The position numbers and the translations under genes are program-made. A stretch of 58,866 bases of DNA from an uncultured Saprospiraceae bacterium (lineage in GTDB: Bacteria > Bacteroidota > Bacteroidia > Chitinophagales > Saprospiraceae), in contig CALDYJ010000039.1 of assembly GCA_937941095.1 (NCBI GenBank), forward strand, positions 1-58,866. Direction: 5' to 3'. Below the pieces are notes generated by a model. The model was not told the origin of the DNA and made no database searches. It was given only the letters and a program-made list of their open reading frames with translations. Shown here in pieces: positions 27,468-37,246 of this stretch. Positions within the stretch are counted from its first letter, which is position 1. Each line of letters begins with the position of its first letter.

Positions 27468-29897
27468 ATGAACAAGATACTCACAACAATAATTCTTATT
27501 GCTTTCAGTATTAGTTTGACAAATGGGCAAACTTTAAAGCAATTCAAAAAGAAAGCTCAAGAGGCTTTTGAAAATAAAAATTACTACACCGCTCTTACTC
27601 ACTATTATACAATAGCAGATGTCGATAGTTCTAACATGGACATCATGTATAATTTTGCAGAAGCAGCAAGAAATTATAATGCATATACTACCGCTGAAAG
27701 ATCTTATCAGCAGGTATCCAATAGCGAAAGAAATACAGATTTTCCACTAACCAATTATTGGTTAGCTGGAGTGAAAAAGAATCTAGGAAAATATTCCGAG
27801 GCAAAAACACTTTATACTAAGTACTTAAACAGCAATCAAGGAGCAACAAGTGAATTTGTATCAATTGCTCAAAAGGAAATAGAAAATTTAGATTGGGCCC
27901 AAAGTGTAGTTGATGCACCTAGCCCAGGCGTAGTTATTGAGCACTTAGGGGCTGAAATAAATACACCTCACTCCGAAGTGAGTCCACTAAAGTACAATGA
28001 TGAGTTATACTACTCTTCTTTTCAATTCGTAAATGAAGACGATGAAACTTATCCAAATAGACCAATAGCAAAAATTCTATTTTCAACCGAAAATAATGCT
28101 TCTATGGAAGCAGAAGGTAACATAAACAGCGAGACTCAACACACTGCTCATGCTGCGTTCAATGAAGAAGGCTCAAGATTGTATTATACCATCTGTGATT
28201 ATGTAAATAAAGAAAGTACTGAAATATACTGCCAACTTTATTACAAAGATAAAGCTGCAGACGGGACATGGGGATCTGCAATGAAATTACCAGATCATAT
28301 TAACGCATCTGGATTCACAAGCACTCAACCAAACATTGGTAAAGATAAAAAGACAGGAAAAGAGACACTATATTATGTCTCAAACAGAACAGGAGGACAA
28401 GGAGGAAGTGACATATGGTCTAGCTCCATAAATGAAGATGGAAGTTTTGGAAACCCAATAGCTATGACTGAAATCAATACAAGTGAAGAAGATATTTCTC
28501 CTTTTTACCATGCCGAATCCAATACCCTTTATTTTAGTTCAAATGGAAGAAAAGGATTAGGTGGATTAGATGTTTACAAAATCGAAAAGAGTGGGAATTC
28601 ATGGGATGAGATCTCCCACCTTGGCTCACCAATAAATACCAGTTACAATGATCTTGACTATACATTGAATGGGGATGAGTCAGAAGGCTACCTTGCGTCA
28701 AATCGAGCAGGATCATTTTTCCTAGAAGACGCAAAAGAAGCATGTTGTAATGACATCTATAAATTGACTTTAGAGCCTCAATTATTTGATATGCAAGCTT
28801 TAACTTTTAATAAGGCTAACAATGAAAAGTTGAATGGTGTAAGCATAGAGCTGCTAGAACTGGAAGAAGTGCTTCAAACAGATCTTCATGCTGACGATAA
28901 CGAGTATGGGTTTAAAGTGAAGAAAAATAAGGAGTTTTTAATTAAAGCATCAAAGCCAGGTTTTGCTCCAGCAGAGGTTTTAGTAAGTACAGACAATATT
29001 GATACAGAAGAAATCATTTCCAAATTGTATTTAGAACCATACAAAATGGATTTACTTGCAAAAACATTTGACAGTGAAACTAAAACACCTCTTAGTGGAG
29101 TAACCATTAAACTCATTGAATGTAATCAACTAGATGGAGACACAAAGGTGAATAATGAAGCCAATGACTTTAGGTATGGAGTTGATCCTGAAAAATGCTA
29201 TAAGCTGTTGGTGACTAAACCAGGTTATGTACCCAAAACAGTAGAGATTAAAACAGATCCATTAACTGGAAATATAACCATAGAGGAAAATATTTATTTA
29301 GATAAGGTGCCTCCTGTTACAAGACTTACACTTGAAGGTTATTTACCAATGCCACTTTATTTTGATAATGATGAACCTGATAAGAGATCAAGAAAAACGA
29401 TTACTCAAAAGACTTATCCAGAAACCCACACAGCTTATATGGCTCGTAAAGATGAGTTTAAGACAAAATATGCAGAAGGCTTGCCAAATGAATTGAAAAC
29501 TGAATCTGAGTATGAGATAGAGCAATTTTTCAATGATAAAATTGCTCCTGCTCAAGTAGGCTTGACAAGTTTTACAGACCACTTATTAAGGTATTTGCAA
29601 CAAGGTAATGTTGCAGAAATAATCATTAAAGGATATACTTCTCCTAGAGCTGAATCTAAGTATAATGACAAGCTTGCAAAAAGAAGAATTTCTAGTATCA
29701 GGAATCATTTCGCTTCTTACCAAGGCGGAATATTTAAAACATACATTGCTCAAGGATTTTTGAAAGTAACGGAAGCTCCTTATGGAGAATTAAAGGCTGC
29801 TCCTGGAGTAAGTGATGATTTGAGAGATGAGAAAAATTCGATTTACAGTGTTCCAGCTTCTTTAGAAAGAAGAGTTGAAATTATTGAATTAAAGTAA
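27468..29897 (+). CDS. PorE-like OmpA-family protein (TPR, PD40 propeller, OmpA-like domain)
   Basis: The 809-residue protein has a signal peptide (1-20, ending TNGQ). Domains in order are TPR-like helices (about 25-140, FKKKAQEAFENKNYYTALTH), a PD40/WD40-like beta-propeller (about 160-430, with YYVSNRTGGQGGSDIWSSS and LYFSSNGRKGLGGLDVYKI), two carboxypeptidase regulatory-like segments (about 440-620), and an OmpA-like C-terminus (about 700-809, IIIKGYTSPRAESKYNDKLA). This matches the architecture of PorE, a T9SS component that contacts peptidoglycan. It sits between PorP/SprF and the adhesin. Confidence 0.88.
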   Translation: MNKILTTIILIAFSISLTNGQTLKQFKKKAQEAFENKNYYTALTHYYTIADVDSSNMDIMYNFAEAARNYNAYTTAERSYQQVSNSERNTDFPLTNYWLAGVKKNLGKYSEAKTLYTKYLNSNQGATSEFVSIAQKEIENLDWAQSVVDAPSPGVVIEHLGAEINTPHSEVSPLKYNDELYYSSFQFVNEDDETYPNRPIAKILFSTENNASMEAEGNINSETQHTAHAAFNEEGSRLYYTICDYVNKESTEIYCQLYYKDKAADGTWGSAMKLPDHINASGFTSTQPNIGKDKKTGKETLYYVSNRTGGQGGSDIWSSSINEDGSFGNPIAMTEINTSEEDISPFYHAESNTLYFSSNGRKGLGGLDVYKIEKSGNSWDEISHLGSPINTSYNDLDYTLNGDESEGYLASNRAGSFFLEDAKEACCNDIYKLTLEPQLFDMQALTFNKANNEKLNGVSIELLELEEVLQTDLHADDNEYGFKVKKNKEFLIKASKPGFAPAEVLVSTDNIDTEEIISKLYLEPYKMDLLAKTFDSETKTPLSGVTIKLIECNQLDGDTKVNNEANDFRYGVDPEKCYKLLVTKPGYVPKTVEIKTDPLTGNITIEENIYLDKVPPVTRLTLEGYLPMPLYFDNDEPDKRSRKTITQKTYPETHTAYMARKDEFKTKYAEGLPNELKTESEYEIEQFFNDKIAPAQVGLTSFTDHLLRYLQQGNVAEIIIKGYTSPRAESKYNDKLAKRRISSIRNHFASYQGGIFKTYIAQGFLKVTEAPYGELKAAPGVSDDLRDEKNSIYSVPASLERRVEIIELK

Positions 29898-29934
29898 ATC
29901 CTAACAACCATTATCAAATTCGAATATTTAAATC

Positions 29935-32900
29935 ATGATGAATATAAAATTAAATCAAATCATAAATAAAGGTCTTCAAAAACTTAGTTTTTCCATAGTT
30001 TTTGTCTTGGCTCTTATGTTTAGTCAAAATGTGCAAGCAACTCATATAGTAGGTGGAGAACTTACCTATGAATGCTTAGGTAATGATGATTATGAAATAA
30101 CCCTTACTGTATATAGGGATTGTTTTCTAGGAGCTAGTGATGCACCATTTGATGATCCTGCACACATTGGAATATTTAACGGAACTACTGGTTTTAGACT
30201 AAGTACTTTAGACCTTCCTTTAACAACTCAAGATGATACCATTACAGTAGCAATCGCAGATACGTGTTTATTTGTACCTGATGCCGTTTGTGTACATACA
30301 ACAACTTATACAGGAATAGTTAGCCTCCCAGATAATGGCATTGGCTATACATTGGCTTATCAAAGATGTTGTCGTAATGAAACGATATTAAACATTACAG
30401 ATCCAAAACAAACTGGTGCTACTTTTATAAGTGTTATTACTCCAAAAGCTTTGGCTGAATGTAATAGTCAAGCGACATTTGATGATTGGCCACCAATTTT
30501 TATTTGTGTCAACGAACCCATTAATTACAGTCATGCAGCTACGGATTCAGAAGGAGATTCCTTGTCCTATAAATTGTGTCAACCATTTACAGGTGCAACC
30601 ATTGAAAATCCTGATCCTCCTACTCCATCGTCACCACCATATACCCAAGTAACATGGAATGGGTCATACAGCACAGCTAATATGTTGGGTGGAAGTGATC
30701 CTTTGAGCATAGATCCCAATACAGGATTTATTACAGGTATACCTCCAATTGTAGGTCAATTTGTAGTTGGTGTATGTGTAGAAGAATGGAGAGATGGTGA
30801 ATTAATAGCAGAAATTAGAAGAGACTTTCAATACAATGTTGGTTTATGTGGTGTTGTTCAATCAGTCATAGGAAATGCAAGTGTATTATGTGATGCACTA
30901 GATATAACTTTCGATAACCAAAGTACAAATTCCACAAATTATACTTGGGATTTTGGAGATCCTACAACGACAGCTGATGTTTCAACAGCTTTTGAACCAA
31001 GCTATACTTATCCAGACACTGGAGTTTATACAGTGACATTAACATCTGAGCCAGGCAGTGAATGCGTAGATGTTTTAACGTTTGATTTGCATGTCAAAGA
31101 AGTAAGTCTGACGCCAGATTTTCAAGCGCATGTTTACCCTTGTCAAACAGGGGCTTATTTAGTGGAATTAGATGACCTTTCAACGGATGCAAGAAACGAT
31201 ATTGTTTCTTGGGAATGGGAAGTAAGTGATGGACAAACATCTAATGATCAATACGCTTCTTTTATCGTTGATCCAGCAACTGGAACAAACTTTACAGTCA
31301 GTTTAACAATAACGGATAGTGAAGGATGTGATAAATCAATAACTTATAATCTTCCTCCAGCAAATCCAATGGGGACTTTACCGAATGATGCCATTATTTG
31401 TGCTGGATCATCTGTAGAGTTATTTCCAGAATATTTTCCAAATAGTCCATTAACTTTTGCATGGTCGCCAGCAATAGGATTAAGTAATCCTAATATTGCG
31501 AATCCAACAGCTACTCCTTTGGCAACTACCACATATCAAGTAAGCATTACCAGCCCATCAGGCAATTGTGTTGCTGTTGTAGATAAGTTAGTTGAAGTAA
31601 GTGATTTTGCTGACCTTGGGATAACAGCGACAATCACGGATGCAGATGGAAATGTAAGTGTTGTGACAGGACAAGATGAAATCATTACTTGCGAAGAATC
31701 AACCGTAACTTTAAGTACTGCAACTACAAACACTTCAGGAGGGACGACAATAGAATGGTATGATGGAAATGGAAACTTAGTTTCTTCAGATGCTATGCTG
31801 ACTGTTAATCCTGATGGCAGCGTTACTTATACTGTAGAAGTAGAAGATCCAAATGGATGTTCAGGCTCTTCTTCAATCACCATTGTTCCTGGAACAGTGG
31901 ATGTATCCATTGAAGAATTAGTAAATGTAGGAGGTGGCTCAGGCATTGAGGACGTTGATGGAGATGGAACTTTAGACATTTGTGTAGGAGAAACTTCTTC
32001 ACTATTAGTAAATAATTTGGATCCTAACGACATGTTGACTTATAGTTGGACCGCAGCAACAGGATTGATTACTGCTGGAGCCAACACAAATAACCCAACC
32101 ATTTTTGGTTTTGATGAAGGAGTGTTTACATTAATATTGGAAAGTACAAACCAACACGGTTGTAGTAGAACAGACGAAGTAATGGTTCATGTTCATAATG
32201 TTTCTGGCCTACAAATCATGGCCGAAATAACAGATTTAGAAGATAATACAACGACAACATTTACAGATGAAGATGAAATCATTAACTGTAATGGAAACTC
32301 AACAATTACTTTAACTGAAATCACAACCAACACAAGTGGAACAACAACAATAGTTTGGATGGATGAAAACGGAAACCAAATAGGTAGTGATAATACAGTT
32401 ACGATTCCTCCTGGAGGAGATGTTACTTACACAGTAACCGTAACAGATATTTTTGGCTGTTCTGCAACTAAAGAAATTACTATCCTCGGTAACCCAGTAG
32501 ATGTTACTGTTTTAGAAACAGAAACAGTAGGTGGGGGATCAGGCCTTACTGACATTGATGGAGATGGAGACTTTGATTTATGTCTTGGCTCTAGTTCATC
32601 TTTTACAGTATTAAATAATAACTCTGATGATCAGCTGACTTATACTTGGAGTGGAGATGTTGGAATAATTTCATCTGGGCTTAATACTCCTAATCCTACC
32701 ATCACTCCAACAGCTGGAGGAATATATACTTTGGTGCTTAGGGCAGAAAATCAATACGGTTGCTTTAGTGAAACTGAATTAATTGTAGATGTTACAGCAA
32801 TTGATACTCCTAATTTAGATTTTACTTACGATCAAGATTGTGCAGGGTCAACAATAAACTTTACTTCAAATAACCCAGCTTTTGAATACTACATTTGGGA

Positions 32901-35900
32901 TTTCGGAGATGGCTCACCTACGTTAACTGGTGTTCAATCCCCTGCTCATACCTATAATGCTGCAGGAAACTATAGTGTGACTTTGATTCCAGTGGGCGGA
33001 ACTCCTTGTACTCTTCCTACTCAATCACAAAACGTTGAAGTTGCAGATTCTGATTTTAATATAGATTTTGAATTTGCTTATGTTGATTGTTCTGAAACAA
33101 GCATTACTATTCAGTTTACTGATTTAAGTAGCATTGTAGTAGGATCGATCACTGGTTACAATTGGACTTTTAGCGATGGACAATCATCAACAGATCAAAA
33201 CCCTGTAATAACCATCGATCAGAATACCAGCTTAACCGCTACACTGACCATCACTAACAGTGCAAATTGTGATGGATCAGCTGTTGAAGTTTTAGACATT
33301 AACTTGTTTGAAGATCCAGGAATTCCAAGTGAAATTATCGCTTGTCCTAATGAAGGCCCTGTTTCTTTAAATCCTAATGCTGGAAATACTTCTTATACTT
33401 ATAATTGGTCTCCATCAACAGGCTTAAGTGATGCAAATGCTGTTAACCCAAGCGCAGATCCTTCTGAAACGACTTTATACAGCGTTACGATAACAGACAA
33501 TACTGGAGCTTTTTCTTGTGAACAAGTACGACAAGTAGAAGTCGTTGTACCAGATGGTTTTGAGATTAATGTAAATGCAGATGGATCAAGCACTGGTACT
33601 TTTCCAATTGATAATACATCAGAGCAAAACACGGTTACAACTTGTGAATCAGAAACTGTTACCATTACAACAACAAGTACAACAGGAACAAACGCAGGTT
33701 ACGACATAACTTGGACTGATCAAAATGGAAATCCAATAGGCAACATAAATTCTATTTCTGTCGAGCCTGGAGCTACACAAGTGTTCACAGTTACTTATAC
33801 TGATAGTTTCGGTTGTTCGGAAACAAGAGAAATTACAGTAGAAGGCGGACCTGTAGACATAAACATTGAAGAGACAACAATAGATGATGGAACAGGAAAT
33901 GGAATTGGTGGAATTTTAACTGATGGCTTTTTAGAACTTTGTTTAGGACAGTCATTTGAAATATCAATCATGAATCTTGATCCAGATGACATCTTAACTT
34001 ACTCATGGACAGGAGATGTTGGAATTATTAGCAACGGCGTAAATTCAGGTAACCCTATCATCAACCCAAGCCAAGCGGGTTCTTATACTATATTATTAGA
34101 AACAACTAATCAATACGGCTGTACTCGAGAAGATGAAATAGAAGTAAACGTAATTGACGCTAATGCTTTATTAAGTTTTGAAGAAGTAAAAGATTGTAAT
34201 GGCGTAACTGTTTTATTTACCAATACAAGTACAGGTAATAATGACGATTACCTTTGGACATTTGGAGACCCAAGTGGAATTGATAATACTTCAGTTGAAG
34301 TCAATCCAAATCACACTTATCCAGGAGTTGGATCCTATCCTGTAACGCTTAGTTTGGAAACGAATGTTACTTGTGTAGATGATTATAATCAAGGAGTAGA
34401 TATCGTGGCTCCAATTTTAGCATCTGAGTTTAGTTATGAATATTTAGAATGTGATGAAAATGGAATTACAATCCAGTTTAATGAGGAAACAATAAATCCA
34501 CAAAATAATACTACAGCACTTTTCTGGGACTTTGGAAATGGAGAAACTTCTACCGCTAATAGCCCTCAGTTAACTTTTGCTGCGGATGTAGATTTAAATG
34601 TGACACTTACTATATTTACAGAATTAGATTGTGAATCAGTATCACAAGTACAAGCAATTGATGTAAGCATTATAGATGACATACAAAGTCCAGGTTCAAT
34701 TCTTGCTTGTGAAAATGAAGGGCCACAAATGATTAACCTAAATGGGGATCCTGATTATATTTACGAATGGTCACCTGCTGCAGGATTGGATGATGCTAGT
34801 TCTCCAAACCCAATTGCTGACCCAGGAGTCACAACTGTTTATACAGTTACCATCACAGATAATAACGGAACCATACCTTGTTCCATTACTAGAGAAGTAG
34901 AGGTATTTGTACCTGCTTCCATTGAAATTGATTTACCACAAGATTTTAATACAGATTGTGAAGATTTTGCAGAAGTAACTGCACTTTCAAATAATCCAGA
35001 TCTAACTTATGAATGGTTTGATGATAGCGGGAATCCAATTTCTGATAATGAAGTTTTGTCAGTGACAGGATTGTCTGGAGATAATTCTTACACCCTTATT
35101 GCAACAGACATTAATGGTTGTGAGCAGACGGAAAGATTAACAATTACAGGAACAGAATTAGATGTTTCAATTGATGACTTACAGTACATATGCATAAATG
35201 AAAGTGGAGAATTATCAGTAATTTCAAATACAGATCCAGAAGATGTGCTAACCATTAATTGGGTAGGGCCAAACATCATATCTGGAGGAAATACTTCCAA
35301 CCCAGTAATTGATACTAACACACCTATAGAGACTACTTACTTTGTTGAAGTAGAAAACCAATATGGTTGTTCTGCTTCTGATAGTGTTACGGTTATTGTT
35401 TTAGACACTGCAGTGCCTAATCTAAACTATGGTCAATGTGAAGGTAGAACCATTAGTTTTTTCAACGATAGTCCAAGTGCAGTATATTATACCTGGGATT
35501 TTGGTGATGGCAATACAAGTAACGATCCTAACCCAGTACATACTTATGATGAAGAAGGGGACTATACTGTCACTTTGACCTTGCCTGATGGTAGTTCTTG
35601 TGATAATGATTTGTCCCTAGATATAAGTGTGGATGATATGCCAGATTTTCCCGTAGCATTTGATTTCTTCTACGATCAATGTGACAGTGAAGGATTAATT
35701 TCTTTTACTGATGAAACAGTATCTACAAATCAAGGAGAAATAATTTCTTGGAATTGGACATTTACACCAGGCACAAGCTCAACTGATCAGAATACTCAAA
35801 TTATGGTGGATGAAAATGGAGAAGTTATGGTTACCCTTACGGTACTAACTGATGCTGGTTGTGAGTCCACACTTACTCAAGCTATTCCAGTTACTTTAAT

Positions 35901-37158
35901 TGATACACAGGTAGACTTAGAAGATGTAATTGAGTGTATTGAGTTGGAGGCTGAGCTTAACAATGATCCTAATACTAACTATACTTATGAATGGTCACCT
36001 GGAGGCGGCTTAAGTGATCCAAATTCACCAAACCCTACAGTCATTGCTGGAAGCACAACTGAATATACAGTTACAATTACAGACAGCAGCCAAAACGGAT
36101 GTACTTCTGTTCAATCGATGACCTTAGAGGTTCCTCCTGTTATAAACTTAGAAACGGCAGAAGACGAAATCCATTGTGAAGAATTGACAGTAGATATTTT
36201 TGCCTCTTCTGATGTTCAAGATGTTGACTACTTATGGTCCTTAGATTCAGATTTTAGTACGACCGTTGCTGAGACAAGTGAAATCTTAGCAGAGACGGGA
36301 AGACCAAATGTATATTATGTTATTGCAACAGATGAATTTGGTTGTACTGAGACAGGCGAAGTTATCGTGGCAGACTATAGTGTGCAAGTTGATCCTACCA
36401 CACCAATAATAATTTGTGATGGAGATGAAGCGGAGTTGCAAGTCATTAATCAGTTAAGTGGAAGTGATACGTTGAACTTTTCTTGGACTGGACCAAACAT
36501 TGTAGATGGAGAAAACAGTTCGAGTCCAATAATCAACCCAGATGAGACGTCTACGTATTTTGCAGAGATATCGAATCAGTTTGGTTGTTCAATTATCGAT
36601 ACAGTTATTGCAGAGGTGATTGATATGAATGCTTTAGTTACTGAGGTAACACCATTGACAGATACTATATATATAGGTAATGATACACAAATCAATGTTA
36701 CTGATGGAGCATTTACATATGATTGGTCTCCATCATTTGGATTAGATGATTCCACGATTCCAGATCCACTTGCTAGTCCTGATGAGACAACTGAATATAT
36801 TGTAACAGTTACAGATGATAATGGATGTACAACGACAAGAGCAGTTTCTATAGTTGTATTATCTAGAGCTTGTGACGAACCATTTATATTCTTTCCGAAT
36901 GCATTTTCACCAAATAGTGATGGAGAAAATGACGTGCTTAGATTAAGAGCAAACGCACCATTTATTGACGAAGTTTATTGGATCGTTTATAATAGGTGGG
37001 GAGAGAAAGTTTTCGAAGGAAATGATTTAGATGATAGTTGGGATGGAACTTGTGAAGGAAAATTAGCTCAACCGGATGTATATGGATATTACTTGAGAGT
37101 AAGATGTACAGATGGAGATGAATTTATTAAAAAAGGAAATGTTACTATTCTTAGATAA
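29935..37158 (+). CDS. Giant PKD/Ig-repeat adhesin with T9SS type B sorting domain
   Basis: The 2407-residue protein has a long signal peptide (about 1-36, ending NVQAT) and an N-terminal segment of the HIVGGELTYECLGNDDYEI type. The body is made of alternating PKD domains (YTWDFGD, YYIWDFGDGS, YYTWDFGDGNTSNDPNPVHT) and Ig-like modules with paired cysteines (WSPATGLSDPNxxNP type and the recurring GCSATKEITI type). The last ~95 residues, FIFFPNAFSPNSDGENDVL to NVTILR, are a gliding-motility-associated type B C-terminal domain. It should be exported by T9SS and held on the surface with the PorP/SprF and PorE-like proteins encoded just upstream. Confidence 0.9.
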   Translation: MMNIKLNQIINKGLQKLSFSIVFVLALMFSQNVQATHIVGGELTYECLGNDDYEITLTVYRDCFLGASDAPFDDPAHIGIFNGTTGFRLSTLDLPLTTQDDTITVAIADTCLFVPDAVCVHTTTYTGIVSLPDNGIGYTLAYQRCCRNETILNITDPKQTGATFISVITPKALAECNSQATFDDWPPIFICVNEPINYSHAATDSEGDSLSYKLCQPFTGATIENPDPPTPSSPPYTQVTWNGSYSTANMLGGSDPLSIDPNTGFITGIPPIVGQFVVGVCVEEWRDGELIAEIRRDFQYNVGLCGVVQSVIGNASVLCDALDITFDNQSTNSTNYTWDFGDPTTTADVSTAFEPSYTYPDTGVYTVTLTSEPGSECVDVLTFDLHVKEVSLTPDFQAHVYPCQTGAYLVELDDLSTDARNDIVSWEWEVSDGQTSNDQYASFIVDPATGTNFTVSLTITDSEGCDKSITYNLPPANPMGTLPNDAIICAGSSVELFPEYFPNSPLTFAWSPAIGLSNPNIANPTATPLATTTYQVSITSPSGNCVAVVDKLVEVSDFADLGITATITDADGNVSVVTGQDEIITCEESTVTLSTATTNTSGGTTIEWYDGNGNLVSSDAMLTVNPDGSVTYTVEVEDPNGCSGSSSITIVPGTVDVSIEELVNVGGGSGIEDVDGDGTLDICVGETSSLLVNNLDPNDMLTYSWTAATGLITAGANTNNPTIFGFDEGVFTLILESTNQHGCSRTDEVMVHVHNVSGLQIMAEITDLEDNTTTTFTDEDEIINCNGNSTITLTEITTNTSGTTTIVWMDENGNQIGSDNTVTIPPGGDVTYTVTVTDIFGCSATKEITILGNPVDVTVLETETVGGGSGLTDIDGDGDFDLCLGSSSSFTVLNNNSDDQLTYTWSGDVGIISSGLNTPNPTITPTAGGIYTLVLRAENQYGCFSETELIVDVTAIDTPNLDFTYDQDCAGSTINFTSNNPAFEYYIWDFGDGSPTLTGVQSPAHTYNAAGNYSVTLIPVGGTPCTLPTQSQNVEVADSDFNIDFEFAYVDCSETSITIQFTDLSSIVVGSITGYNWTFSDGQSSTDQNPVITIDQNTSLTATLTITNSANCDGSAVEVLDINLFEDPGIPSEIIACPNEGPVSLNPNAGNTSYTYNWSPSTGLSDANAVNPSADPSETTLYSVTITDNTGAFSCEQVRQVEVVVPDGFEINVNADGSSTGTFPIDNTSEQNTVTTCESETVTITTTSTTGTNAGYDITWTDQNGNPIGNINSISVEPGATQVFTVTYTDSFGCSETREITVEGGPVDINIEETTIDDGTGNGIGGILTDGFLELCLGQSFEISIMNLDPDDILTYSWTGDVGIISNGVNSGNPIINPSQAGSYTILLETTNQYGCTREDEIEVNVIDANALLSFEEVKDCNGVTVLFTNTSTGNNDDYLWTFGDPSGIDNTSVEVNPNHTYPGVGSYPVTLSLETNVTCVDDYNQGVDIVAPILASEFSYEYLECDENGITIQFNEETINPQNNTTALFWDFGNGETSTANSPQLTFAADVDLNVTLTIFTELDCESVSQVQAIDVSIIDDIQSPGSILACENEGPQMINLNGDPDYIYEWSPAAGLDDASSPNPIADPGVTTVYTVTITDNNGTIPCSITREVEVFVPASIEIDLPQDFNTDCEDFAEVTALSNNPDLTYEWFDDSGNPISDNEVLSVTGLSGDNSYTLIATDINGCEQTERLTITGTELDVSIDDLQYICINESGELSVISNTDPEDVLTINWVGPNIISGGNTSNPVIDTNTPIETTYFVEVENQYGCSASDSVTVIVLDTAVPNLNYGQCEGRTISFFNDSPSAVYYTWDFGDGNTSNDPNPVHTYDEEGDYTVTLTLPDGSSCDNDLSLDISVDDMPDFPVAFDFFYDQCDSEGLISFTDETVSTNQGEIISWNWTFTPGTSSTDQNTQIMVDENGEVMVTLTVLTDAGCESTLTQAIPVTLIDTQVDLEDVIECIELEAELNNDPNTNYTYEWSPGGGLSDPNSPNPTVIAGSTTEYTVTITDSSQNGCTSVQSMTLEVPPVINLETAEDEIHCEELTVDIFASSDVQDVDYLWSLDSDFSTTVAETSEILAETGRPNVYYVIATDEFGCTETGEVIVADYSVQVDPTTPIIICDGDEAELQVINQLSGSDTLNFSWTGPNIVDGENSSSPIINPDETSTYFAEISNQFGCSIIDTVIAEVIDMNALVTEVTPLTDTIYIGNDTQINVTDGAFTYDWSPSFGLDDSTIPDPLASPDETTEYIVTVTDDNGCTTTRAVSIVVLSRACDEPFIFFPNAFSPNSDGENDVLRLRANAPFIDEVYWIVYNRWGEKVFEGNDLDDSWDGTCEGKLAQPDVYGYYLRVRCTDGDEFIKKGNVTILR

Positions 37159-37179
37159 ACATTTTAGTTAAAACATAAA

Positions 37180-37212
37180 GGGCTCAAAGATTAATCTTTG
37201 AGCCCTTTTTTT
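37180..37212 (+). terminator. Intrinsic terminator of the adhesin block
   Basis: GGGCTCAAAGA and TCTTTGAGCCC form a perfect 11-bp stem with a TTAA loop, followed by seven T residues. Confidence 0.95.
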
Positions 37213-37246
37213 ATTTGATTGCTTGCGATAGTTAATACTGTTTTGA

